A model generated the notes under the pieces. That model did no database searches and had not been told where the DNA came from. It was given only the letters and a program-made list of their open reading frames with translations. Positions 12,541 to 19,880 of a DNA stretch of 43,297 bases are shown one piece after another. Both the position numbers and the translations under genes were made by a program. Location: positions 1 through 43,297 of IMG/VR virus record IMGVR_UViG_3300027754_000179; one strand, 5' to 3'. Position 1 is the stretch's first letter. The number at the start of each line of letters is the position of its first letter. This stretch comes from a virus.

Positions 12541-12727
12541 ACCTGTAGCTTGGTTATGGGAACGCCGTGATGATGAAGGCCGTTTAATTGATCATATTGT
12601 GTGGCTTCAAGAGCCGACACTCAATCTAGAATTGTGGAATGCCACTCTTACTCCCTTATACCGTGGCGAACCCATAAAAGCTACTTCCAAGGTACATGAC
12701 TCAAGCAAGTTTGTCTATGGATTGTGA
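12458..12727 (+). CDS. Small phage protein with EPVAWLxE...TPLY pattern
   Basis: 89 residues. The first 27 (Ser/Lys-rich) overlap the hydrolase gene; the rest carries TEPVAWLWERRDDEGRLIDH and ends in ATLTPLYRGEP. Short phage proteins with EPVAW near the start and TPLY near the end are common and uncharacterised. No other start codon exists downstream in frame, so the overlap is likely real although the Shine-Dalgarno site (GGGAG) is 12 bases from the ATG. The 12728-12789 gap has only a weak promoter-like TTGACA. Confidence 0.5.
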   Translation: MKSHSSPNPSGQNKSQSKSSSIIISSTEPVAWLWERRDDEGRLIDHIVWLQEPTLNLELWNATLTPLYRGEPIKATSKVHDSSKFVYGL

Positions 12728-12789
12728 ACAAATAAAGTAGGTGTTTTTGCCTTGACATTTGTTATTATTAGGTAATGAAAGGAATCACC

Positions 12790-13005
12790 ATGACAGACAA
12801 CGACATCATTGAAATAGCCAACAATATTGATGACTTCTTAATCCAACAAATTGAGGTGTACAATATTACGTCGCTTGATTTGAGTGCTATTATCAATAGC
12901 AGACTTCGAGCATTAAACGCAGAAGAAAATACAGAGGGTGATTATGATTCTTTGCTTGACCATTTAAATAGTCAATCTGTTATAGTGCCCAGAACAATAC
13001 ATTAA
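12790..13005 (+). CDS. Hypothetical small acidic protein
   Basis: 71 residues from ATG 12790 (MTDNDIIEIANNIDDFLIQQ), seven bases after AAAGGA; the ATG at 12775 lies before that site. Acidic and helical, with a possible dimerising helix. Not recognised. The stop TAA is followed at once by the ATG of the next gene. Confidence 0.5.
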   Translation: MTDNDIIEIANNIDDFLIQQIEVYNITSLDLSAIINSRLRALNAEENTEGDYDSLLDHLNSQSVIVPRTIH

Positions 13006-13215
13006 ATGAAATCAAGAAAAAGAACACCTGAAGAATTAGCAAAAATTATATCGGATTATATAAATAAATATCCAGATACGAATCGTCACAAAATTAGAAA
13101 AGCAACCGATATAAGTGAAGATAGGCAACAAAAACTTGAAGATATGGGTCTGGTCAAATTGCCAGCAAAAATTAAAAATGGCGTTAACACGCCGTGGAAA
13201 GTATATAAAATATGA
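13006..13215 (+). CDS. Small basic protein, possible winged-helix DNA binder
   Basis: 69 residues, strongly basic (KSRKRTPEELAKIISDYINK; later NRHKIRKATDISEDRQQKLE). The order helix - turn - helix - short beta hairpin (VKLPAKIKNG, TPWKVYKI) fits a small winged helix, but this is structure reading by eye. It abuts the preceding stop and overlaps the next gene by four bases (ATGA). It may act as a late regulator, as the last small protein before the protease; unproven. Confidence 0.5.
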   Translation: MKSRKRTPEELAKIISDYINKYPDTNRHKIRKATDISEDRQQKLEDMGLVKLPAKIKNGVNTPWKVYKI

Positions 13216-13556
13216 CAGTCTTACGTACAGAGGAACATTGTAAAGCAATTTATACATTGCTCTGTAAACTGCCGCCGTTTGACAAGATTAAAATGCCTAC
13301 AGCTTCAAAGATTATATGGGTTATATCAGATCGAGACGATGTTCTTGGTGAGTATATTCCTGATCCACACACAATCACTATATCCCTAGCAAGACAAGAT
13401 CACTTTGAAAATATATGTAAGACTATCCTACATGAGATGGTGCATATGTTGCTTTACATACAAGGCAAGTCTCATTACGAAAAACACGATAAAACTTTTA
13501 AAACATGGACTGCAAAGATTGCAGCGATATACGGATTTGATCCTAAAGAGCTTTAA
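13212..13556 (+). CDS. SprT-like zinc metalloprotease
   Basis: 114 residues. HEMVH at 74-78 is the HExxH zinc site, with His92 in SHYEKHDKTFKTW as the likely third ligand. The upstream SDRDDVLGEYIPDPHTITIS strand pattern and the C-terminal WTAKIAAIYG fit the SprT-like fold. SprT-like proteins degrade DNA-associated protein; phage versions are uncharacterised. It closes the rightward operon. Its stop overlaps the stop of the leftward virion block (13553-13556), so the two transcripts converge here. I see no clear bidirectional terminator. Confidence 0.75.
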   Translation: MTVLRTEEHCKAIYTLLCKLPPFDKIKMPTASKIIWVISDRDDVLGEYIPDPHTITISLARQDHFENICKTILHEMVHMLLYIQGKSHYEKHDKTFKTWTAKIAAIYGFDPKEL

Positions 13557-14659
13557 TTTTCTTTATCTGCTTCTGAATTAATATAGTTTAATCCGTTAAC
13601 CAATGCAGGCATAGGAATGTCTTTAGCACCTTTTAATATTGTAGGAATATATTTTCTTGCTTGACCAGATTTTGCAGCAACATCAGCAACAAGTGCAGGA
13701 GATTTAAAAATAAGTGGTAAGGCTCCTAATCCCCCAAATGCCGAATGAAGAAGCGCAGATGGTATTCCTCCTAATCCAGCAGCTTGAGTTAGCATGCGAG
13801 ATATAGCTCTTTTTCCTGTTGGTAAAATATCACCTGTTTTCATTCCTAATATTTCAGCCCTTGCCATTTCATTAGATGGTAACTTTGCAAGTAATTCTCT
13901 TCTCATTTTTGCAAATTCAACGGGGTCTATCTTTAATGGATTTTGATTTTCCCACAAATTCTTAAGCATATATGCGCCACTTTCTAAATCTTGACGATAG
14001 TGTGTAGCCATTCTAGCTACCTTTGGTGGCATGCCTAAAGTCATTGCATAGTTGTAATTAGCAATAGAGTCTACCAATGGATCAAGTTCTTTTTTTTGAT
14101 ATTCTCTAAAAGCTTTAACAATTTCTGGGTTGCTTTCTTTAAACATTTGGTAAATATCTTTAATGTCTTTAGTTGGTATGTTAGACATATATGACATAGC
14201 CTTAGCTGGTGCATCTACTATTTTTTGTCCAACATTAGATGCAACATCTGAAACTTTTTCTACAATAGGCTCTACTACTTCAGTGGCTTTTTTATATAAG
14301 GGATGTGATGTGACTTTTTCTATATCAGGAAATTTACTAGCTACAGCACTTAAACTTTTTTCAAGCGCTGGAATTTTATTAACCAAATAAGGAATTGCTT
14401 TTTCTCCAATGTTAACTTCAGGCCCTAACATAGGAACGCCTTCTAACATTTTCAAACCTTCTTCAGCAAATTGACCTGCTTTATAACCAAAAGAATTTTG
14501 ATATTCTTTGTATTTTTTTTCTGCAGCCGCTTGTTCTTCTTCGCTTTTAATGTAAGGAACACTTGGATCGCTAGAAACAAATTGCGCGCCAGGAGGTAAA
14601 GGGGGAAGTCCATCTCCCTCCATAAATATAGCACCTTCAGGAAGTGGTGGTAACGCCAT
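13553..14659 (-). CDS. Internal virion/ejection-type protein with LPPLPxGA repeats
   Basis: 368 residues. The N-terminus has two copies of LPPLPxGAxF (about 3-12 and 18-28), a repeat common at the start of internal virion proteins in short-tailed phages. An amphipathic body follows, and a C-terminal region (about 285-345) with hydrophobic, Gly-rich segments (AAGLGGIPSALLHSAFGGLG) that could insert into a membrane. Proteins like this are often ejected with DNA to form a channel across the envelope. No catalytic motif seen. ATG 14659 overlaps the upstream stop by one base (TAATG). Last gene of the virion block. Assignment is by composition and position. Confidence 0.5.
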   Translation of the reverse strand: MALPPLPEGAIFMEGDGLPPLPPGAQFVSSDPSVPYIKSEEEQAAAEKKYKEYQNSFGYKAGQFAEEGLKMLEGVPMLGPEVNIGEKAIPYLVNKIPALEKSLSAVASKFPDIEKVTSHPLYKKATEVVEPIVEKVSDVASNVGQKIVDAPAKAMSYMSNIPTKDIKDIYQMFKESNPEIVKAFREYQKKELDPLVDSIANYNYAMTLGMPPKVARMATHYRQDLESGAYMLKNLWENQNPLKIDPVEFAKMRRELLAKLPSNEMARAEILGMKTGDILPTGKRAISRMLTQAAGLGGIPSALLHSAFGGLGALPLIFKSPALVADVAAKSGQARKYIPTILKGAKDIPMPALVNGLNYINSEADKEN

Positions 14660-16182
14660 TATTTAGCGTCCTCACCTGTGTCTGCAAATACCCACTTACC
14701 ACCTCTAACAACAATTTCTCTGTTGCGTAAATAGTGTTTTCCGCCTGCTGGTTTATTAGTTGGTTTATTATCTGGTGTTGATGCTGGAGAAGTGCCAGAA
14801 ATTTCAGAGCGTAAGTTTGCACGAACCTCACGAGGCGCGCGTTGTTCAGCTTCAATTTCTTTCTGAAGCGTTTCAACTGCTCTGTCATAAGATTCTTTGT
14901 TTTTAGCCATAGCCAATATTTCTCTAGCATGATTTTTGTCTGAAACTGTTGGTACACCAGTTGGACTAATTGCCCTAGCATAGGTATTAACAAGACCATT
15001 ATTGGCTGCTGCAAATTGTGACACATCTGGATCGTTAAAGTTTTCATCGAACATAATTTGAATTTTACCAAATGGCAAGAATTTACTGCGACTTACTCTA
15101 TTAGAAGCTATTTGAGCAATTGGCACAATATTTAAGAATCCTTGAGCAGCTAATTCTAAGTTAGCGCTTCTAGTACCAAGTGTTCGTTCACCAGCTTTAA
15201 ATCCAAAGAACTCAGCGTTTTTAGCAGCAATATCTCCAGGATTCATACCGCTGTCTTTCATAATCTGAGTCATCTTAGTTCTTAATCTAACTAAATTATT
15301 TGGGCCTTGTGTTCCTCTTCCTACATTAACAAATACGCTTGTATCGCCAGCTAAAGCTTGTCTTGCTAATGCATCTAAAACTTCATCAGGGAATTCTAGT
15401 TGTTCAAGTTTTTTAAGGTCATCTTCATGATACTTAACATTTCTTTTTAAAGTTTCGTTAGTTGGATCTTTTGCTAAATCTTCTTTTAATTTTGCAAGCT
15501 CATCTTCTTTTTTCTTAAGATCAGAAGGTGTTGCTTCTTTAGGATTAGTAAAGATAATTTTTCCTGTTTTCTTATCGTATGTAGAAGCGCCTGGAGCAAG
15601 TTCGCCAATTTGTGGTTTGCTCATTTCAATAATTTTCTGGATCATGCTTGGGTCACCAGAAATAGAAACAATTTTTTGTGCAATGACTGGATCTACTTCG
15701 CCAGTATATGCACCTTTGTCATTTACTTTAAATAATTTAGGTGTTAACTGTGCAATTAAATTTTTCTCATTTTCAGAAATACTTGTCTTCATTAAGTCAA
15801 GACGCATTTTTGCGTTTTCTTTAATTTGTTTATCTTCTTCCGTAGCCGCTTCACCATAACCTTTTACAGCGCGACCAAAAGCTTCACCAAAACTACCAGT
15901 CTTACCTGGGTCTAAAAATGCTGCAGACATAGCCGCAAGTTTTGGATCAATGAATTGATTTTGTCTTTGCGAAAATCCTTCTGACATTTTTTGTATTTGT
16001 TGATTAAGCAATAATTTTTGTTTTTGATGATCATCTAAAGCTTTACTTAATATTGCTTCTTCATTTGATGGCTGAGGAGCAGCAGGCGCTTCATTAACAA
16101 CTGGTTGATCAGGTGTTTGATTGGATGGCTGATCAGTTGCTTGATCTATGTTAAGAGAATCTAATCCGCTTGTGAGTGCCAT
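14659..16182 (-). CDS. Large internal virion protein (putative ejection protein)
   Basis: 507 residues. Pro/Gln-rich N-terminus (20-40), long helical and coiled-coil segments (about 45-75 and 205-265, Lys/Glu-rich), then a conserved-looking block ALARQALAGDTSVFVNVGRG, NLVRLRTKM, AAKNAEFFGFKAGERTLG and SANLELAAQGFLNI (about 275-360). The block LAxGDxSV...GRG...AKNAEFFGxKAGxRTLGTR recurs in internal virion proteins and tail-needle-region genes of podophages and uncultured phages. Probably a structural or ejected protein. Sits two bases from the next gene. Confidence 0.55.
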   Translation of the reverse strand: MALTSGLDSLNIDQATDQPSNQTPDQPVVNEAPAAPQPSNEEAILSKALDDHQKQKLLLNQQIQKMSEGFSQRQNQFIDPKLAAMSAAFLDPGKTGSFGEAFGRAVKGYGEAATEEDKQIKENAKMRLDLMKTSISENEKNLIAQLTPKLFKVNDKGAYTGEVDPVIAQKIVSISGDPSMIQKIIEMSKPQIGELAPGASTYDKKTGKIIFTNPKEATPSDLKKKEDELAKLKEDLAKDPTNETLKRNVKYHEDDLKKLEQLEFPDEVLDALARQALAGDTSVFVNVGRGTQGPNNLVRLRTKMTQIMKDSGMNPGDIAAKNAEFFGFKAGERTLGTRSANLELAAQGFLNIVPIAQIASNRVSRSKFLPFGKIQIMFDENFNDPDVSQFAAANNGLVNTYARAISPTGVPTVSDKNHAREILAMAKNKESYDRAVETLQKEIEAEQRAPREVRANLRSEISGTSPASTPDNKPTNKPAGGKHYLRNREIVVRGGKWVFADTGEDAK

Positions 16183-16183
16183 A

Positions 16184-17260
16184 TTAGCCTCTGCCTTTTA
16201 TCTGATTAATTTTTTGAGCCATATTCATTGGGATTGGTGTCATAGATGTTTTTGCATTGTTAGCAGATCCACCTTCAGCATAACCATTTACACTACCACC
16301 TTCGGCAAAGTTAATACCTAAAGAACCTAATGCAGTTCTTACTTGACCTAACAAATCTGCTGGTAAGTTTAAAAGACCGTTAACAACATTTTGACCGCTT
16401 GTGCCAGTTGTACCTGTACCTGATGAGCCTGATCCAGAATTCATAAATGAACCTATACCAGTAAGTAAACCAGAAATTTGTCCTAATGGGCTTGCTGAGT
16501 ATTGACCGCTTGATCCTGGGCCTACTTTTTGAATTGCAGTGCCAGTAGGCATTGTGTAGCCTTGCATTAACTTAGCAAAATTTTGCGCTTGGATCATTGG
16601 ATAGTTTAATTGATTTTGACCTTGTGTTTGTTGTATTCCGCCTAAATCAGATAATTGTTTTAAACCGCCTGAGCCAATGTTGTACTGTTGATTTGCAATA
16701 TTGCCCAAGCCTTGACCAGCTTGCATTTGACGAGTTAAATCTGTTTGTGCATTAGTTATTGCATTGTTATAACCAGTGTTTAATGCGCCATATTGTTGAC
16801 CAGTAAGGTTAGCTTGCATGTCAGCCAATGTTTGACCTAATGCTTGTTGTTGTCTGCGTGAACCAAAAGATCCAGTGCCTACACCGCCACCTGCAATTGT
16901 TGGCAATACATTACGTTGTAAATTTTGTTGTTGTAGACGAGCCATCTCATTTACAACATTGCCTGTATATGGATTCATGTAATTGTTTACAATATCAGGA
17001 GCGCCAGTTGTGCCTGCTGCGCCTAATAAATTAGCGCCAGCACCAGCAGTTTGCGCGCCAGAGAATGCTGCATTAGGAGCCATTTGAAATGCTTGTTGTT
17101 GTAATGGACCGAAGCCAGCTACACCACCTTGTTGAACAGCATTAGTACCTAAGTTAGCTACGTCTTGTAAATAGTTCGTATAAAAATCAGGTAAAGTGGT
17201 TTGTTGTTGCTCGGTGGTTGTTATCGTGGGTAACGGTGCACCTTGGAAAATGTCAGCCAT
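16184..17260 (-). CDS. Gln/Gly/Asn-rich virion protein with FAEGGSV ending
   Basis: 358 residues, rich in Gln, Asn, Gly and Ala, with helical stretches (QQAFQMAPNAAFSGAQTAGAG) and PYTGNVVNEMARLQQQNLQR. The C-terminus has NFAEGGSVNGYAEGGSANN then a basic tail. The (A/D)EGGS motif reappears in the genes at 17260-19872, 40872-41261 and 41596-42840. Similar Q/N/G-rich proteins are internal or ejection proteins of podophages. No enzyme motif. ATG overlaps the upstream stop (TAATG, 17260). Confidence 0.5.
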   Translation of the reverse strand: MADIFQGAPLPTITTTEQQQTTLPDFYTNYLQDVANLGTNAVQQGGVAGFGPLQQQAFQMAPNAAFSGAQTAGAGANLLGAAGTTGAPDIVNNYMNPYTGNVVNEMARLQQQNLQRNVLPTIAGGGVGTGSFGSRRQQQALGQTLADMQANLTGQQYGALNTGYNNAITNAQTDLTRQMQAGQGLGNIANQQYNIGSGGLKQLSDLGGIQQTQGQNQLNYPMIQAQNFAKLMQGYTMPTGTAIQKVGPGSSGQYSASPLGQISGLLTGIGSFMNSGSGSSGTGTTGTSGQNVVNGLLNLPADLLGQVRTALGSLGINFAEGGSVNGYAEGGSANNAKTSMTPIPMNMAQKINQIKGRG

Positions 17261-19872
17261 TATTTTGCTCCTTTAAGATAGGCCAAAGGCGACTTTGACT
17301 TTGGCGGTATTTTGTGTAACGGTGCACTTCGTTTATGCGCCCTAATATTTTCTCTAAATCCATCTAGCATTTTAGCGCCAGCTTTGTTTGATCCATTGCC
17401 TAATTGTGCCACAGTTTCAGCATCAATCACATATTCTCCGTCAGCTAACATAGCTGGAATATCATCGGACTGACCATCGCCTGGGCCTTCTACATAGCTT
17501 CCGTTTCTGTAGTCAGTACGGCCTTCTACCATAGGTAAATTAGGATGAAATTTATCTGACATTGGTACATTTAAATTTGTTTGCATTGGTGATCCGCCAT
17601 TAGCCATCTTAGCTAAACCGCCTTTTTTAGATGCTAATATATCGGATGGACTTACTGGCGTACCGTAAGAATAGTAACCATTATCTACTGGAGCTTTTGG
17701 TAATGGTGTTGGTGGCTCTAAAGCATCCAATCCAAAATTAGGTGGATTTGGATTAACTGGCATAGCTCCGTTAGGTGCAACAGCGGTACCACTATCTTGA
17801 CCTACCATTTGACCTAATCCAGCGTCGTAAACTAAATCACCATTAGCATTATAAATATTGCCATTAGCGTCTTGGAAAAATTGTGGTTCACCTGTTTGTG
17901 GTGGAGCTATAGGTGTTCCGCCTGAAGGAGGTGCTACGATTGATTGATCAGGTTGTTGTGTATTTGGAGCTAGTCCGCCAGTTGGTGTTGTTGGTGGAGG
18001 AGGTGTCATTCTATTTGGTGACACGCCTAAGTTTTTATAAAGCTCTGAGTAATTGCCTTGATCCGTTGGTGTGCCATATTCTGAGTAAGGCGTATATTTA
18101 GCAGGGCCCATTCCAAAGTTTGTTGTGCGTGGTTGTAATGCACCTAACGCGGCCATGTCAATGCCTTTATTTACTGGCTGTGATGATGAGTTCATTAGCT
18201 GTGTAAGTAAGCCACCTAATAATGCGCCTGATACACCTTTGTTGCTTAGTAAGCCACTAATTGCATCTAAAATTCCACCGCTAGTATTTGATGAGCCTGA
18301 TGTTAGATTTGATGCAGTTGCTAACGGAGCAGTATTTGTTGTTGATAAATCTACGCCAGGCGTACTTTGAAGATTATTATAGTTAATAGGTACTGATGTG
18401 CCGCCATCTGATGTTGTTGAGCCAGTACTTCCTACACCAAGAATGTTATTTGTATCTACGGCTAGAGGATCTAATTGTGTTGTAAATTGAGATACGTCAA
18501 GGCCTCCAGTTGTGCCGTCAGCAAAACGTGGCACTGATCCACCATTTGCAAATAATGGCGTTGCTAATCCGCCTTGTTTTTTGTGCGTCACGTGACCACC
18601 TTTTTTAATAATTGTAGTGCTTCCAGGGGTATAGTTTCCATAATCAAAATAGTCTGGACTGCTATAATCATAACCTGGAGGACCCCATGGATCATAAGTT
18701 GAATTATCTGGGTAATAATCAAGACCATAGTAATCAGCGTATGGATTAAATGAATCATCTACTGGATCAAAGTTTGAATCATAAAAGTTTCCAGTGTCTG
18801 GTTCGTAGTAGTAATCATTTTGGAATGCCAAAACTAAATCACCGTTGTAATCATAAATGTTACCGTTAGTGTCAGCATAGTATTGTTGATCGTTTGGTTT
18901 GTTAGGATCGTAACCACCACCGCCATCATTAGATCCAGAAATAGCATTACTTGGATTAATATAAATTAAAGAACCAGATGCATCATAAACATTTCCATCT
19001 CGGTCTTCGTAATAATTATTAGCTAGTTGTGTTGTGCCATCTGGGATGCCAGTGTCAGGATTAACAGGTAATGTATCAGGAGGTGTAGTTCCTGAGGTTG
19101 ATCCACCGCCACCAGTGTTTGTTCCTGTGCCTGTACCAGTCCCTGCGCCAGTACCAGTGCCAGTTCCCGTTCCTGTACCACCACCATAATTAGGGCCTAT
19201 GTTTAAGTTTGGTGTTGCAATAACTTTTCCAGTGCCAGGATCTACGCCTGAAATCACATAATTAGATTGACCATTTGTTTGGCCATATTGAGCATCAATT
19301 TGTGTTTGGGTTGTGCCTGGAGGTAATTGAATACTATCTGTGCTACCAATATTGCCTGTAGGCGTTCCTCCGCCAGGGTTTGGGTTAGGGTTTGGATTTG
19401 GGTTAGGGTTTGGGTTTGGATTAGGGTTTGGATTAGGTTTTGGCGTTAATCCAGATGTTGAAGTGCTAGATCCTTTGTTTAAAGCCATGCCTAATAAGCC
19501 ACCTAACAATGCACCAGCTGCTGGTGATGTTTGTGTTCTTTCTTCTACAACTCTAGGGTTTTGTTTTGCGGCTGATCCAGGTGATGTAATTGACGTTGCT
19601 GGGGCATTAGATAAATTTGGTCTTCCAGCAAGATTTAATCCAGCTTGATTTACAGAATAATCAGGCGCAGGAGGGGCGTTAGATGCTAATGGGGAAGGTG
19701 TGCCAGTTGCATACATAACAGGAGGTTCTGTTGTTGTTCTTTCCTCAGGCAATGGATTGTCACCACGAACCATAAACACATCCTCAATAGGCACATCCTC
19801 AATTGGAGGTAAATCATATGCAGATAGGTCTACAATATCTTCTGGTTTATCAACGGTTTCTGGAAGTGCCAT
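17260..19872 (-). CDS. Pro/Gly/Asn-rich virion protein with DDIPAMLADGEYVIDA domain
   Basis: 870 residues. N-terminal linker with an NP dipeptide tract (about 144-167, TPKPNPNPNPNP...) and GT repeats. The middle has DxDGNxYDxxGxL repeats (YYEDRDGNVYDASGSLIYIN and four like it, plus FQDANGNIYNANGDLVYDAG) and KKGG/ANGGS motifs. Near the C-terminus (about 800-850) lies GPGDGQSDDIPAMLADGEYV, IDAETVAQLG, KAGAKMLDGF, a short domain common to phage virion proteins (tape-measure or internal proteins). The DGNxYD repeats look like calcium-binding or aggregation-prone modules; their role is unknown. The NP tract DNA is telomere-like and G-quadruplex capable. Virion function is inferred from position. 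Confidence 0.55.
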   Translation of the reverse strand: MALPETVDKPEDIVDLSAYDLPPIEDVPIEDVFMVRGDNPLPEERTTTEPPVMYATGTPSPLASNAPPAPDYSVNQAGLNLAGRPNLSNAPATSITSPGSAAKQNPRVVEERTQTSPAAGALLGGLLGMALNKGSSTSTSGLTPKPNPNPNPNPNPNPNPNPNPNPGGGTPTGNIGSTDSIQLPPGTTQTQIDAQYGQTNGQSNYVISGVDPGTGKVIATPNLNIGPNYGGGTGTGTGTGTGAGTGTGTGTNTGGGGSTSGTTPPDTLPVNPDTGIPDGTTQLANNYYEDRDGNVYDASGSLIYINPSNAISGSNDGGGGYDPNKPNDQQYYADTNGNIYDYNGDLVLAFQNDYYYEPDTGNFYDSNFDPVDDSFNPYADYYGLDYYPDNSTYDPWGPPGYDYSSPDYFDYGNYTPGSTTIIKKGGHVTHKKQGGLATPLFANGGSVPRFADGTTGGLDVSQFTTQLDPLAVDTNNILGVGSTGSTTSDGGTSVPINYNNLQSTPGVDLSTTNTAPLATASNLTSGSSNTSGGILDAISGLLSNKGVSGALLGGLLTQLMNSSSQPVNKGIDMAALGALQPRTTNFGMGPAKYTPYSEYGTPTDQGNYSELYKNLGVSPNRMTPPPPTTPTGGLAPNTQQPDQSIVAPPSGGTPIAPPQTGEPQFFQDANGNIYNANGDLVYDAGLGQMVGQDSGTAVAPNGAMPVNPNPPNFGLDALEPPTPLPKAPVDNGYYSYGTPVSPSDILASKKGGLAKMANGGSPMQTNLNVPMSDKFHPNLPMVEGRTDYRNGSYVEGPGDGQSDDIPAMLADGEYVIDAETVAQLGNGSNKAGAKMLDGFRENIRAHKRSAPLHKIPPKSKSPLAYLKGAK
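19374..19440 (+). repeat. Telomere-like G-rich repeat, G-quadruplex candidate
   Basis: On the plus strand GGG runs occur at 19376, 19382, 19388, 19400, 19406, 19412 and 19424, mostly six bases apart, as GGGTTT/GGGTTA/GGATTT units. On the minus strand it encodes the NP dipeptide tract. Seven G3 runs with short T/A loops fit the G-quadruplex pattern. Confidence 0.7.
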
Positions 19873-19880
19873 AAATTATC

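Noticed and set aside
12752-12778. TTGACA followed by TAATGA before the gene at 12790
   Set aside because: Spacing of 15 bp is short and the -10 weak; the operon can be read from the promoter at 9282-9311.
13540-13600. Bidirectional terminator at the convergent gene ends
   Set aside because: Only a weak AT-rich TTAATT...GAATTAA inverted repeat is present; no GC stem with T tract.
19374-19440. True telomere or linear genome end
   Set aside because: The repeat lies inside an open virion gene and encodes an NP tract in frame, so it is coding sequence.
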